Source: Rhodopseudomonas palustris
GTDB lineage: Bacteria > Pseudomonadota > Alphaproteobacteria > Rhizobiales > Xanthobacteraceae
Assembly: GCF_013415845.1 (NCBI RefSeq)
Contig: NZ_CP058907.1
Span: forward strand, 1,116,001 to 1,180,000
DNA: 64,000 nt
Direction: 5' to 3'
This document shows, piece by piece, positions 1 through 9,429 of this stretch. Made by a program: the position numbers and the translations under genes. The notes below the pieces were generated by a model, which was not told where the DNA came from, ran no database searches, and saw only the letters and a program-made list of their open reading frames with translations. Numbering within the stretch: position 1 is the stretch's first letter; each line of letters starts with the position of its first letter.

Positions 1-173
1 TTTATGTCAGTGCGATCGCTGAAGCCAAGAACGGCGCCTGGCCGCTCAGCCTCGCCGGCGAATACAACACCGACACGGCCGAGGTCGCGCGCTACGCCAA
101 GATGGCCCGATCGGCGGAGGGTTTCGCCGCCTACATGCAGGGTTTTGCCCAGAAGTTCGAGGCGGTGGCATGA
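1..173 (+). CDS. CoA-transferase subunit A, C-terminal end (partial)
   Basis: Only the last ~56 codons are present; the reading frame is open from the window's left edge (first full codon at base 3) and ends with TGA at 171-173. The visible end runs YVSAIAEAKNG... to ...AQKFEAVA. The next gene starts at 170 with an ATGA overlap and is clearly a CoA-transferase beta-type subunit, so this is most likely its partner alpha subunit (glutaconate/3-oxoacid CoA-transferase family, which moves CoA between acyl-CoA and a free acid). The substrate cannot be read from the sequence. The call rests mainly on the overlap and the pairing rule of this family. Confidence 0.72.
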   Translation, partial: YVSAIAEAKNGAWPLSLAGEYNTDTAEVARYAKMARSAEGFAAYMQGFAQKFEAVA

Positions 174-922
174 GCACGGCGGCTGCGACGTCACGCGAAA
201 TCCTGATCGCCACCATTGCCGATCTGCTCGACGGCGTCCGCACCGTCGCAGTCGGCGCCTCGTCGCCGATCCCGGCCGCCGGCGCGATGCTGCTGCGCGC
301 CCGGAGCGAGAGCAGCGGTAGAGATCCGGTGCGGGTGATTGTGCTCGGCTCACGCGAGCACAACTTCTTCACCAACGGCGCGTTCGAGCTGTTCGATGCC
401 ACCGCGCAAGGGCGGATCGACGCGTTCTTCCTCGGCGGAGGTCAGATCGACGGGCAGGCCAACATCAATCTGGTCGGCACCGGCGATTATCCGGCAAGCC
501 CCGTGCGATGGCCGGGCTCGTTCGGCTCCGCCTTCATGTACTACCTGGTGCCGCGGGTGATCCTATTTCGCGAGGAGCATTCTCCGCGGGTCCTGGTCGA
601 CAAGGTCGACTTCGTCAGCGCGCCGGGCGCGAGCGAGCGGATCTATCGCAGCGGCGGTCCGCACGCGCTGCTCACCGGGCTGGCGCTGTTCGGCTTTGAC
701 AAGCAGCGCAAGCGGTTCTGTTTGCGCAGTGTGCACCGGGGCAGCTCGGCGAAGGAGATCCGCGCCGCCACCGGTTTCGACTACGACGTTCCGGAACAGG
801 TGCCGTTCACGCCGGAGCCGGATGCGGAGACGCTGGCGTTGTTGCGCGGCCGTGTCACCGACGAGCTCGCCGAGTGCTACCCGCAATTTGCCGAAACCCT
901 GGTGGCGGATCGGGCGGCGTAA
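170..922 (+). CDS. CoA-transferase subunit B
   Basis: 250 residues. The N-terminus (residues 1-60) and the central GGGQIDGQANINLVG segment with SFGSAFMYY following are typical of beta subunits of family I CoA-transferases related to glutaconate CoA-transferase. The order (A then B, 4-base ATGA overlap with the upstream partial gene) supports translational coupling and a heteromeric enzyme in the cytosol. The conserved catalytic Glu typical of active-site subunits is not obvious here, so which subunit carries the catalytic residue is uncertain. Substrate unknown. A role in acyl-CoA or aromatic ring catabolism would fit the organism but is inference. Confidence 0.8.
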   Translation: MSTAAATSREILIATIADLLDGVRTVAVGASSPIPAAGAMLLRARSESSGRDPVRVIVLGSREHNFFTNGAFELFDATAQGRIDAFFLGGGQIDGQANINLVGTGDYPASPVRWPGSFGSAFMYYLVPRVILFREEHSPRVLVDKVDFVSAPGASERIYRSGGPHALLTGLALFGFDKQRKRFCLRSVHRGSSAKEIRAATGFDYDVPEQVPFTPEPDAETLALLRGRVTDELAECYPQFAETLVADRAA

Positions 923-1081
923 CCCGTCGTCACCGCCGCTGGTTCAGCGCGGCGCGCCGCCACCGGAGCAAGGCTCGCGCGGCGGCTGCGATCGCAGCGC
1001 GCTGCAGCGCCCGTCCACGCCTGGTGTGGAAGGCGATCAGCTCGGCGGTGACGCGCGGCGACTCGGCGCGCTGCGGCGGCA

Positions 1082-2020
1082 TTACAGGCTCAACTCCCAG
1101 GTTTCGCCGATCAGGTCCTGGCCGAAGCTGCGATGCGGCTCGGCCGCGACGCGTTGAAAGCCCGCATCCTGATAGATCCTGCGCGCCGCGGTCAGGATGC
1201 TCTGCGTCCACAGCGTGACCTTGCGATAGCCGCAGAGGCGCGCGAACCCGATCGCCTCGTCGATCAGTCTGCGGCCGAGCTGATGGCCGCGCGCCTGTGG
1301 CGTTACCAGTAGGAGCCGCAGCTTGGCGACATCGTCACTGTCTCGCACCAGAAACAGCGATCCCGCCTGGACGCCGTCGTACTCTGCGATCCAGCAGCGC
1401 TCGCGGCCGGGATCGTGTGAGGCCAGGAACTGTCCGGCGATCTCTGCCACCAAGGCTTCGAATGAAGCATCGAAGCCGTATTCGGCCGCGTAGAACGCGC
1501 CATGGCTCTGCACCACCCAGCCGATATCACCGGGGCGGGGACTGCGCAGGATCGGCGGCGGCGCGCTGCCTGCACCGAGCAAGCCCTGAATGGTGGACAT
1601 CGCCGCGGTGAGCCTCGCCCGCTCGGCCGGCGGCAGGCCCGCCAGCATCGCGGTCACTTCGTTCTGCGAACTGCGTTCGAGCTTGGCATAGGCGGCGCGG
1701 CCCTTGGCGGTCAGCGTCAGCAGATGCTGCCGCCGGTCGGCCGGCGAGGGGGACCGCTTCACCAGGCCGTCATCGGCAAAACCCTGGATGATCCGGCTCA
1801 GATAGCCGGGGTCGAGCTTCAGTTCGGCGCCGATCTCTTTGGCGGTCGGTGCGTCGCGATGGGCCAGCTCGTACAGAATCCGCGCTTCGGTCAGCGAGAA
1901 CGGGCTGTCCATCAGCCGCTGCTCGAGCACGCCCAGCCGTGCGGTGTAAAACCGGTTGAAGGCTCGCACCCGCGCGACCTCGTCGCCTTGGTTCGGCTGC
2001 TGCACGATGCCTGTCTCCAT
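1082..2020 (-). CDS. MarR-type regulator fused to a GNAT acetyltransferase
   Basis: 312 residues with two domains. Residues ~10-150 form a MarR winged helix (FSLTEARILYELAHRD...GAELKLDPGYLSRIIQGFADDGLV, followed by a basic wing with SPSPADRRQHLLTLT). Residues ~160-312 form a GNAT fold; ARGHQLGRRLIDEAIGFA matches the acetyl-CoA-binding loop. Start ATG at 2020 has a GGAG 8-9 bases upstream. MarR-GNAT fusions are a known architecture in proteobacteria, but their substrates are mostly unknown. It is read away from a palindromic operator at 2122-2138, suggesting autoregulation. Its target genes are not obvious from the neighbourhood. Confidence 0.9.
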   Translation of the reverse strand: METGIVQQPNQGDEVARVRAFNRFYTARLGVLEQRLMDSPFSLTEARILYELAHRDAPTAKEIGAELKLDPGYLSRIIQGFADDGLVKRSPSPADRRQHLLTLTAKGRAAYAKLERSSQNEVTAMLAGLPPAERARLTAAMSTIQGLLGAGSAPPPILRSPRPGDIGWVVQSHGAFYAAEYGFDASFEALVAEIAGQFLASHDPGRERCWIAEYDGVQAGSLFLVRDSDDVAKLRLLLVTPQARGHQLGRRLIDEAIGFARLCGYRKVTLWTQSILTAARRIYQDAGFQRVAAEPHRSFGQDLIGETWELSL

Positions 2021-2086
2021 TCGTTTCGTCTCCGGTCGGAGCCTTGTCGCGATCTTCGGGCGGAGATCGCTGGGGCGAGCGGAACC

Positions 2087-2138
2087 ATCTCAGCTCGATT
2101 GATTGCTTTCGTCAACAAATTAATTGCTAGAAGCAACT
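2087..2138 (-). promoter_or_regulatory. Promoter and palindromic operator of the MarR-GNAT gene
   Basis: On the minus strand a -35-like TTGACG (plus bases 2110-2115) and a -10-like TGAGAT (2087-2092) are 17 bases apart. Directly upstream is an imperfect palindrome, AATTGCT-AGA-AGCAACT (2122-2138, 6 of 7 positions paired). MarR proteins usually bind such short palindromes near their own promoter. Binding itself is inferred. Confidence 0.5.
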
Positions 2139-2185
2139 ATTGGGCGGGGCGGTGCGTCGGAAAGGGAGCGGCGTCGAAACGGAGG

Positions 2186-2752
2186 TCAGGCGGCGAGGAT
2201 GACGCGGCTGCGTAGCAGGGTGCGGGACGACCGGCCGAGGTCGCGCGGCAACGTCGCTTCCCCGCCGTGCCCGGCGTGCCCGCCAAGTCGAACGTAATGG
2301 TCGCGGGCGATCACCAGTCCCTGGTCCGCGCCGGAGCTGGAGAAGCTGCGGATCAGCGCCATCAGGCCTTCGCGCCAGCCGCTCGGTGCATAGGGCGATC
2401 GCGCGTAGCGGAAGATGCCGGCGCGCGGATGGCCGCTGGCGGCAACGCCTTCGATGAACTGGGTGGTCTCTTCGATCCAGCCCGGATCGAGCACCGCGCC
2501 GGCGTGGAGAAACATCAGCCAGGGCTGGCGCGCCTGCTTGGCTCCGGCCGTGAGCGCTTCGGCGCGGTTACCGTCGAAGGCGAGGTAGTTGCAGCCCGCC
2601 ACATCGGCGACACGGGCGATGGTATCGCTGCCGCCGCTATCGACCAGGGTGACGTCGCTGACGACCCCGGCCGCAGCGCCCGGGACCAGCGACGCCAGCG
2701 TCGCGACGGCGGTCCGCTCGACGCCTTCGGTGGAAATGATCACGCTCAACAT
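2186..2752 (-). CDS. Small family 2-like glycosyltransferase
   Basis: 188 residues. The N-terminus MLSVIISTEGVERTAVATLASL and the VDSGGSDTIARVAD segment match the nucleotide-binding beta-alpha start of GT-A fold family 2 glycosyltransferases. The protein is shorter than most family members. Where a DxD metal/nucleotide site is expected the sequence reads MFLHAGAVLDPGWIEE, so the classical motif is degenerate. It may be a divergent or substrate-restricted enzyme. It stands alone on the minus strand between the regulator and the radical SAM gene, 180 bases from the latter. Donor and acceptor sugars cannot be inferred. Confidence 0.75.
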   Translation of the reverse strand: MLSVIISTEGVERTAVATLASLVPGAAAGVVSDVTLVDSGGSDTIARVADVAGCNYLAFDGNRAEALTAGAKQARQPWLMFLHAGAVLDPGWIEETTQFIEGVAASGHPRAGIFRYARSPYAPSGWREGLMALIRSFSSSGADQGLVIARDHYVRLGGHAGHGGEATLPRDLGRSSRTLLRSRVILAA

Positions 2753-2894
2753 GTCCGGCGGGTGACCCTACGAAGACAGATGGCGCCACGCTTAGCACCT
2801 CATTGGCGCGAAATCAGCCGCGAATTGCGCAATGCCTATCATCGGGGCAACGTCATGCGTGGCGTTGTCGCCGAACGGTGCGAGTCGAACGTTT

Positions 2895-2909
2895 GTTCTT
2901 GATTTGTTC
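2895..2909 (+). promoter_or_regulatory. LexA (SOS) box of alphaproteobacterial type
   Basis: Exact direct repeat GTTC-TTGATTT-GTTC, matching the alphaproteobacterial LexA consensus GTTC-N7-GTTC. It ends 23 bases before the ATG of the radical SAM gene at 2933, so it would sit over the promoter or transcription start. The match is seen directly; LexA control is inferred. Confidence 0.6.
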
Positions 2910-2932
2910 TTTCGACTCGCTATCTTGGACGC

Positions 2933-4093
2933 ATGAGCAGAGCATCCAATGCCCTCAAGCGCCCGCCGGTCACGGCGCCCTCCGAGCCGGTGGGCGCGTC
3001 TTCCCCTTTCCCCGCCATCGAGGTGGCGGTTGATGAGCAGCGGCGCCGCGGTCGTGGCGCGCAGTCGAACGCCAGCGGCCGCTACGAGGCCGAGGCGCGC
3101 ACCGCCTTCGACGACGGATGGGAAAGTCTGGAGGATCTGCCGCCGTTCAAGACGACGGTGGCGCTGGATACCGCTCGCAAGGTCATCACCCGCAACGAGT
3201 CGCCGGATATCGGCTTTGATCGCTCGATCAATCCGTATCGTGGCTGCGAGCACGGCTGCGTGTACTGCTTCGCCCGGCCGACCCACGCCTATCTCGGTCT
3301 GTCGCCGGGGTTGGATTTCGAATCCCGGCTGTTCGCCAAGCCGGACGCGCCCGCGCTGCTTGAAAAGGAGCTTGCGGCACCTGAATACGAGCCGCGGATG
3401 ATCGCGATCGGCACCAATACCGATCCGTATCAGCCGATCGAACGCGAACGGAAGATCATGCGCGGCATCCTCGAGGTGCTGGAGAAGACCGGTCACCCGG
3501 TCGGCATCGTCACCAAGTCCGCACTGGTGGTGCGCGACATCGACATCCTGGCGCGCATGGCCAAGCGGCAGCTCGCCAAGGTGGCCCTGTCGGTCACGTC
3601 GCTCGATCCTAAGCTGGCGCGCAGCATGGAGCCGCGCGCTTCGACGCCGGCCAAGCGGCTCGAAGCGCTGAAGCTGCTTGCCGACGCCGGCATTCCCACC
3701 ACCGTGATGGTGGCACCGGTGATCCCGGCGCTCAACGACATGGAGATCGAGCGCATCCTCGATGCCGCCGCCCACGCCGGCGTCAAGGAAGCGAGCTACG
3801 TGCTGCTGCGGCTGCCGCTGGAAGTGCGGGACCTGTTCCGCGAATGGTTGATGGCGAACTATCCGGACCGCTATCGCCACGTCTTCACGCTGATCCGCGA
3901 CATGCGCGGCGGCCGGGACTACGATTCTCAGTGGGGCACCCGGATGAAGGGCACCGGCCCGATCGCCTGGATGATCGGCCGTAGGTTCGAGACCGCCTGC
4001 ACGAGGCTCGGGCTGAACAAGCGCCGCTCCAAGTTGACGCTCGACCATTTCGAGAAGCCGGAGAAAGCCGGGCAGCAGCTCAGCTTGTTCTAA
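2933..4093 (+). CDS. PA0069-family radical SAM protein (spore photoproduct lyase-like)
   Basis: 386 residues. The radical SAM cluster motif lies in YRGCEHGCVYCFARP with cysteines at about residues 105, 109 and 112 (Cx3Cx2C), which would bind a [4Fe-4S] cluster that cleaves S-adenosylmethionine. TNTDPYQPIE and GIVTKSALVVRDIDIL are typical of the SplB-related family. Residues 1-70 are a low-complexity, probably disordered N-terminus. The reaction is unknown; a role with damaged nucleic acid is suggested only by SplB similarity and by the LexA box just upstream. It is followed 96 bases later by rnhB on the same strand. Confidence 0.85.
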   Translation: MSRASNALKRPPVTAPSEPVGASSPFPAIEVAVDEQRRRGRGAQSNASGRYEAEARTAFDDGWESLEDLPPFKTTVALDTARKVITRNESPDIGFDRSINPYRGCEHGCVYCFARPTHAYLGLSPGLDFESRLFAKPDAPALLEKELAAPEYEPRMIAIGTNTDPYQPIERERKIMRGILEVLEKTGHPVGIVTKSALVVRDIDILARMAKRQLAKVALSVTSLDPKLARSMEPRASTPAKRLEALKLLADAGIPTTVMVAPVIPALNDMEIERILDAAAHAGVKEASYVLLRLPLEVRDLFREWLMANYPDRYRHVFTLIRDMRGGRDYDSQWGTRMKGTGPIAWMIGRRFETACTRLGLNKRRSKLTLDHFEKPEKAGQQLSLF

Positions 4094-4189
4094 GGGGCAG
4101 GAGATCAGTTCCCGCTGGTTGCGCTGAATTGCGGGCATGATCCGGAATTTACGGTTGCGCAGCCCGGGCCTCACCCGCAGCATCGCCGC

Positions 4190-5104
4190 ATGATTCGGGA
4201 TACCAAACAGCCGATCAAGGTTCCGGCGAAGCCGGCGAGCCGATCGGGCGGCAAGGCCAAGACCGTCAAGCCCAAGACCATCAAGCCCAAGACCGTCAAG
4301 GCGGCTGACGGGAAGGCGGCGAGCGCGAAAGCCTCGACTTCCAAGGCCGCCGTGTCCAAGACCAGTGCAAAGGCCGCGGTCGCCAAGCCCGCATCCGCCA
4401 AGGGGCTGAAGGGCGTGATCGCAATGGCGCCGCCGAGCTTCCGGCGCGAGCGGGCGCTGATCAAGCGCGGCATCTGGCCAATCGCCGGCTGCGACGAGGC
4501 CGGCCGCGGCCCGCTCGCCGGTCCGGTGGTGGCGGCCGCCGTAGTGCTGGACCCCAAGCGCGTTCCCAAGGGGCTCGACGATTCGAAACGGCTGTCGGCC
4601 GAAAAGCGCGAAGCCCTGTTCGAGGAGATCTGCGCCACCGCCCAGGTTTCGGTGGTCTATGCCTCCCCGGAGCGGATCAATCGCGACAACATTCTGCGTG
4701 CCTCGCTATGGGCGCTGACCCGCGCTGTCCACGCGCTCCCGGACCTGCCTCGCCATGTGTTCGTCGATGGCCGCGACCGGCTGGCGACCAAATGCGACAG
4801 TGAAGCGGTGATCGGCGGCGACGGGCTGATCGCCTCGATTGCTGCCGCCTCGATCATTGCCAAGGTGTCGCGCGATCGGCTGATGTGCAAACTCGCCGAG
4901 CAGTGCCCCGGCTATGGCTTCGAGCAGCACAAGGGCTACGGCGTGCCCGAGCATCTGGACGCGCTCGCGCGGCTCGGCCCGACGGTGCATCACCGCCGCT
5001 TCTTCGCACCGGTCGCCGCAGCCTGGCAGAAGATCGAAGGCGCTCCGCCGCCGCAGATCCGCGACCTGTTCGAGGCCGACGTCACGGTCGAAGCCACCGC
5101 GTGA
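4190..5104 (+). CDS. rnhB: Ribonuclease HII with Lys/Ala-rich N-terminal tail
   Basis: 304 residues. The catalytic core starts near residue 90; [14 protein letters not shown] (Asp102, Glu103) is the hallmark active site of RNase HII, with further conserved segments [16 protein letters not shown] and [15 protein letters not shown]. The enzyme removes ribonucleotides and RNA primers from DNA-RNA hybrids. Residues ~1-78 are a repetitive Lys/Ala/Pro/Ser tail resembling histone H1, absent from the ~200-residue E. coli enzyme. An internal ATG before APPSFRRER (residue 79) could start a short form. The stop overlaps a GTG of the next gene. Confidence 0.93.
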   Translation: MIRDTKQPIKVPAKPASRSGGKAKTVKPKTIKPKTVKAADGKAASAKASTSKAAVSKTSAKAAVAKPASAKGLKGVIAMAPPSFRRERALIKRGIWPIAGCDEAGRGPLAGPVVAAAVVLDPKRVPKGLDDSKRLSAEKREALFEEICATAQVSVVYASPERINRDNILRASLWALTRAVHALPDLPRHVFVDGRDRLATKCDSEAVIGGDGLIASIAAASIIAKVSRDRLMCKLAEQCPGYGFEQHKGYGVPEHLDALARLGPTVHHRRFFAPVAAAWQKIEGAPPPQIRDLFEADVTVEATA

Positions 5105-6684
5105 GTGCGGCCGCGCCGGTTGCGCGTGCGGCCGCCGGGCTCTATCACGGTCAGACCGAATTTCGCTGGCCCCACATGCGCTTCGCCTCCCTGATCGTCG
5201 AACTGATCCGCGCACGGCCGCTGCTGGTGTTCTGGCTGGTGGTGTGCGCTCAGGCGCTGCTGTGGATCCTGGTGCCGACGCTGTTCTACGCCACCCCGCC
5301 CGGCGACGTCGCGGTGGTGCTGGCCTATGGCCGCGAGTACCAGGTCGGGACCGATCTTGGTCCGCCGCTGGCATTCTGGCTCGCCGATGTCGCGTATCGG
5401 GCCGCCGGCAATCACATGATCGGCGTCTATGTGCTGGCGCAGCTCTGCTTCATCGTCACCTTCTACGCGTTGTTCCAGCTCGCCCGCGCCGTGGTCGGGC
5501 CGCAATACGCGGTGGTCGCGGTGCTGCTGACCTCGACCGTCACGGCCTTTGCGGGTTCAGGCGTCGAGTTCGGCCCGCTGATCCTGGCGCGGCCGCTGTG
5601 GGCGCTGGTGCTGTGGCACGGCTGGCAGGTGATCGGTCAGCACCGCCGCGCTGCCTGGTTCGCGTTGTCTATCGAGATCGGCCTGCTGCTCCTCACCACC
5701 GTGGCGGCGCCGGCGCTGCTGGTGCTGCCGCTCGCCTTCGCGCTCGCCAACGCGCGCTGCCGCCGTGCGCTGGTGTCGCTCGATACGGTGTTCGCGCTGC
5801 TGGTGATCGCCGTGCTGGCGCTGCCTTACGGCGTCTGGCTGCTGCGAGCCGATCAGTTTGCGCTGCCGGCGCTGCCGACGACGGCAGAGCTCGGCGATCG
5901 CGCGCTGCTTGGACTGAATCTGTTCCGCGGTCTGGTGATCTCGCTCGCCGGCATCGCGCTGCTCGCGGTGCTCAACATCGGCCGGTTTGCCCCGAAGCAT
6001 CACGATGCGCCGATGATTGCCCGGCCGCCGGTCGATCCGCTGGCGCGGCAGTTCGTCTATGTGTTCGCGCTGGTGCCGCCGATCTTCGCCAGCATCGCGG
6101 CCGCGGTGTTCGGCCTCGGCCATGTCGTCGGCGGCCCCGGCGTCGTGCTGCTGCTCGCCGGTCTCGCGGTGATGATGCTGATCGGCGACGTGCTGTATCT
6201 GCACCGCCAGCGGCTGTTGCGCTCGGCCTGGGCGGCGCTGATCGCCGCCCCGGCCGTCGTGGTGATCTTCACCGTGGTGGTGCAGCCCTGGCTGACGCGC
6301 ACCGAGGTGCCGACTTCGCTGCCGGCCAAGCAGATGGCGCAGTTCTTCGCCGACAGTTTCGAGCGCCGTACCGGCAAGCCGCTGCCGGCAGTGGCCGGCG
6401 ATCCGCAACTTGCCAGCCTGATCGCGCTGGCGCCGTCGCGCCCGCATCTGCTCCTCGACGCGACGCCGGCGCGGACGCCGTGGGTTACGCAGGGCGACTT
6501 CGATCGGAATGGCGGCGTGGTGGTGTGGCGGGCTGCAGATACTGCGGGCAAGCCGCCGGACGACATCGCCCAGCGCTTCCCGGGAATTGTGCCGGAGCTG
6601 CCGCGCGGCTTCGACCGGATGATCTCCGGCCGTCAGCCATTGCTGCGGATCGGCTGGGCGATCGTGCGGCCGAAGGCGCCGTAG
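5101..6684 (+). CDS. Membrane glycosyltransferase, family 39-like
   Basis: Up to 527 residues if started at GTG 5101, which overlaps the rnhB stop (GTGA). ATG 5176 gives a 502-residue form beginning [19 protein letters not shown] and is equally plausible. About ten hydrophobic segments are visible. The first luminal loop ([39 protein letters not shown]) has the acidic residues and layout of the GT39/PMT group, which uses polyprenyl-phosphate sugars. A soluble C-terminal part follows from about residue 395. Acceptor unknown. The much longer open frame extending back to 4885 lies over rnhB and is not a real extension. Confidence 0.75.
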   Translation: MSAAAPVARAAAGLYHGQTEFRWPHMRFASLIVELIRARPLLVFWLVVCAQALLWILVPTLFYATPPGDVAVVLAYGREYQVGTDLGPPLAFWLADVAYRAAGNHMIGVYVLAQLCFIVTFYALFQLARAVVGPQYAVVAVLLTSTVTAFAGSGVEFGPLILARPLWALVLWHGWQVIGQHRRAAWFALSIEIGLLLLTTVAAPALLVLPLAFALANARCRRALVSLDTVFALLVIAVLALPYGVWLLRADQFALPALPTTAELGDRALLGLNLFRGLVISLAGIALLAVLNIGRFAPKHHDAPMIARPPVDPLARQFVYVFALVPPIFASIAAAVFGLGHVVGGPGVVLLLAGLAVMMLIGDVLYLHRQRLLRSAWAALIAAPAVVVIFTVVVQPWLTRTEVPTSLPAKQMAQFFADSFERRTGKPLPAVAGDPQLASLIALAPSRPHLLLDATPARTPWVTQGDFDRNGGVVVWRAADTAGKPPDDIAQRFPGIVPELPRGFDRMISGRQPLLRIGWAIVRPKAP

Positions 6685-6723
6685 CCGTCCCGAGCACGGG
6701 GCAGCTCCGGCGCCGCGCCGCTG

Positions 6724-8973
6724 TTATAGTTCGACGTCCAGCGACACCAGGTAAGTTCGCGGCGCGCCGAGTGCGATGGTGCCGAACGACGCCACGCCGG
6801 CCCAGTAATTGGTGCCGGCGACGTTCTGCACTGTTCCGCGCAGCGTCGTCTTGCGGCCTTCGATCATGGTGACGTAGCGCACGCCGAGATCGACGCGGGT
6901 CCAATCCGGCAAGACTTGCGTGTTGCTATTATTGACATATTGCCGGCCCGTGTAGATCACGGTCCCGACCAAAGTCATCGCTCGCAGCCCTGGCAGATCC
7001 CATTCGCCGGTAAGATTGACCTGCGTGGTCGGCACGCTGATCGGCGTCTTGCCGAGATTGGCAGCAGTGGCGGTCCTGGTCACTTCGGCGTCGAACAGCG
7101 TCACGCCGCCGACCGCGCGCAGGTGCGGCGCGATCTCGCCGAACACGGAGAATTCGGCGCCGCGCACGCGCTGCTCACCGCCTGCCGAATACACCCCGGC
7201 GTTCAGCTCGCCATTGGGCTTGTTGATCTGGAATAGCGCGAAGGTCGTGCCGATGCGGCCTAGATCGAGCTTGACGCCGGTTTCATATTGCTTGGTCCGA
7301 TACGGCGCCAGAACTTCGCCCGAGTTGGACGCACTGATCGGTGCGACGTCGCCGCGGCTGAGCCCTTCGATGTAGTTGGCATAGACCGACAGGTGCTCGA
7401 TCGGGCGGATCACCAGACCGGCCATCGGCGTGGTGGCGGACTGGTCGTAGGAGGTCGTCAGCGCGCCGGTCGAGGTGGAGTAGTTGTGCGAGATCACCTG
7501 CTGGCGGCGGACGCCGAGCGTAAGCATCACGCGCTCGTCGAGTACCGACATCGTGTCGGCGATCGCGAAACCGTTGAGGCGGGTGTCGGACAGCCGCGGC
7601 TTGAACGCCGGAACCGTATAGGTCTGTTCGGGCTGCACCAGCGGCGTATACAGGTTCGACAGATACGACTGTCCCGGCGGGAACGTGCGATACTGCTCGT
7701 CCTGATAGTGCGATCCCTGCACGGTGACTGCGTGATGGACGAAGCCGGTGTCGAATTTCGCCCGCACCCCGCCATCGAAGGTGAAGCGATTGACGTCGAG
7801 ATTGTAGTACTGCGACGTCGTCGAAGTGTCGCCGCGGCTGTTGAGGATGGTCGGCAGGCCGAAGAACCGTTCGGCATTGGTCTTGGAGCCGCCGATGTTG
7901 CCGAACACCGTCACCGAGTCGGTGAGGTCGAACTCGTTCTTCCACAGCGCCGAGGATTCCCGAATCCGCGACCATTCCCAGGTCTGCGTCAGGTTGTTGC
8001 TGCCGACCGGCGCGGGCGGCACCGTGATGCCGCTGGTTGTGAAGAACGGACGCACTGGCGCGGTGATGTGCTCGTTCTGGGTCAGCGCGTAGATCCAGGT
8101 TCGGTAGCGCTCGCCTTGATAGTCGAAGGCCAGCGACCCGACCTGCAGACGGTCGTTCTGATGATCGATCGCGGTGTCGCCGCCGCCGAGCTTGCCGGTG
8201 AAGCGCAGGCCGAATTCACGCTGGTCGCCGAACCGCCGTGCGACATCGAGGTTGGTGTAGGCGAAGCCCTTGGACGCATAGCCGACGCCGATCCGGCTGA
8301 GATCGGCTTCTGCCCGTTTCGGCACCACGTTGATCACGCCGCCGACGCCGCCGTTCGGCGAGACGCCGGACAGCATCGCGGCGGGACCTTTGAACACCTC
8401 GATCCGGTCGACATAGTCGTTGAAGATTCGGAAATTCGGCGCGATGCCGTAGACACCGTCGAACGCGACCTCGCCGGCCGTTCCTTCGGCGATCGGAAAG
8501 CCGCGAATGTAAAACGAGTCCACCATGCCGCCCACCGGGCTCGTGACCCGAACCGAAGGATCCAGCAGCATCGCGTCGGCGACGGTCGCCGCCTGCTGAT
8601 TGCGGACCGCCTCGTTGGTGTAGCTCGCCGTGGAGAATGGTGACCGGAAGGTGTCAGTGTTGCCGAGCATGCCGAGCCGGCTGCCACGGGCCACCTGACC
8701 TCCGGCGAAGGGCGCCGGCCGATCCGATGTCGCCGAGCGGTTTACCGCCCGCTCGGCAGAAGGCTGCGGTGCCGCGGGCGCGGTCCGCGCGCGAGCTGCG
8801 GTGCGGGCAACGCTCCGGCGAGGTGTAACAGCCGGCTTGCTGCGGACCGTGCGCGGCGCATCGACCGTAACTGACGGCAGAGCAGTTTGGGCGTGGCTTG
8901 ACGTGGGGCAGGCTGCCAGCCATGCGCTGAGCACGACAAAGCTGGCGCTGCCGAGAGCTCGACAACGGGACAT
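6724..8973 (-). CDS. TonB-dependent siderophore receptor
   Basis: 749 residues from ATG at 8973, chosen because it gives a signal peptide (MSRCRALGSASFVVLSAWLA...SHAQ). A TonB-box/plug region follows: RNQQAATVADAMLLDPSVRV, FYIRGFPI and FKGPAAMLSGVSPNGGVGGVINVVPKRA are plug-domain signatures. The rest is a 22-strand beta barrel ending in a terminal aromatic-type strand (TYLVSLDVEL). It resembles ferrichrome/catecholate siderophore receptors (FhuA/FpvA group); residues ~25-75 between the signal and plug are Ala/Arg rich. No ABC transporter or siderophore gene lies beside it. I saw no convincing Fur or Irr box upstream. Confidence 0.9.
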   Translation of the reverse strand: MSRCRALGSASFVVLSAWLAACPTSSHAQTALPSVTVDAPRTVRSKPAVTPRRSVARTAARARTAPAAPQPSAERAVNRSATSDRPAPFAGGQVARGSRLGMLGNTDTFRSPFSTASYTNEAVRNQQAATVADAMLLDPSVRVTSPVGGMVDSFYIRGFPIAEGTAGEVAFDGVYGIAPNFRIFNDYVDRIEVFKGPAAMLSGVSPNGGVGGVINVVPKRAEADLSRIGVGYASKGFAYTNLDVARRFGDQREFGLRFTGKLGGGDTAIDHQNDRLQVGSLAFDYQGERYRTWIYALTQNEHITAPVRPFFTTSGITVPPAPVGSNNLTQTWEWSRIRESSALWKNEFDLTDSVTVFGNIGGSKTNAERFFGLPTILNSRGDTSTTSQYYNLDVNRFTFDGGVRAKFDTGFVHHAVTVQGSHYQDEQYRTFPPGQSYLSNLYTPLVQPEQTYTVPAFKPRLSDTRLNGFAIADTMSVLDERVMLTLGVRRQQVISHNYSTSTGALTTSYDQSATTPMAGLVIRPIEHLSVYANYIEGLSRGDVAPISASNSGEVLAPYRTKQYETGVKLDLGRIGTTFALFQINKPNGELNAGVYSAGGEQRVRGAEFSVFGEIAPHLRAVGGVTLFDAEVTRTATAANLGKTPISVPTTQVNLTGEWDLPGLRAMTLVGTVIYTGRQYVNNSNTQVLPDWTRVDLGVRYVTMIEGRKTTLRGTVQNVAGTNYWAGVASFGTIALGAPRTYLVSLDVEL

Positions 8974-9429
8974 CGTAAATCCTGATACGGCAGGGACGCC
9001 GCTTCGGTTGGAGGGCGGTCTGATAGATGCAGCCGTTGCCGCACCTATTTCGCTTGCATCCGCGCCGCCGCCACGGCTTGGCCCGTCTATCCGCCACAAG
9101 CGGATGTCAGCGGCGAGCGCTGAAATCTCGATCGAGAAGCAACTAAGCGTCAGGTCTAATCGGCAGAAGCTCCCCCTCGGCTGGGATTCAGTCGAGGGGC
9201 ATCATGCTCGTCGCGAGATTGTTGCTACAATTTTACCCCCGTGCCTTGGTGGGGGATCGCTCGCCGAAGGTCAACCGGACGTGGAGCAGAATAGATGGCT
9301 TCTACGTAGTCGCGCTCTAGATGCAATGTGGCGTTTTACATCTCGCGACGTCGAGTGATGCTTTATCTCACATCCGACGTCGCGCGGTGCAGAAGCGCGA
9401 AAGCGGGAAAAGGCGTCGGCAGGGTCGGC
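8974..9429. other. Intergenic region between TonB receptor and uracil-DNA glycosylase
   Basis: 456 bases with no supported gene. It holds the receptor's promoter region. A G/C inverted repeat lies near 9172-9200 (CCCCTCG and CGAGGGG arms). A perfect 10-bp inverted repeat, CGCGACGTCG at 9344-9353 and CGACGTCGCG at 9375-9384, lies 46 bases beyond the uracil-DNA glycosylase stop and may serve as its 3' hairpin, though no T-run follows. Confidence 0.5.

Noticed and set aside
4885..5100. Upstream extension of the glycosyltransferase frame into rnhB
   Set aside because: The segment overlaps the C-terminal part of RNase HII; a GTG at the rnhB stop or the ATG at 5176 are better starts.
5557..6447. 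Antisense Arg/His/Gln-rich frame in the membrane glycosyltransferase gene
   Set aside because: Composition is typical of reverse-strand shadows of hydrophobic genes.
8974..9100. Fur or Irr box before the first TonB receptor
   Set aside because: No site close to either consensus was found by eye.
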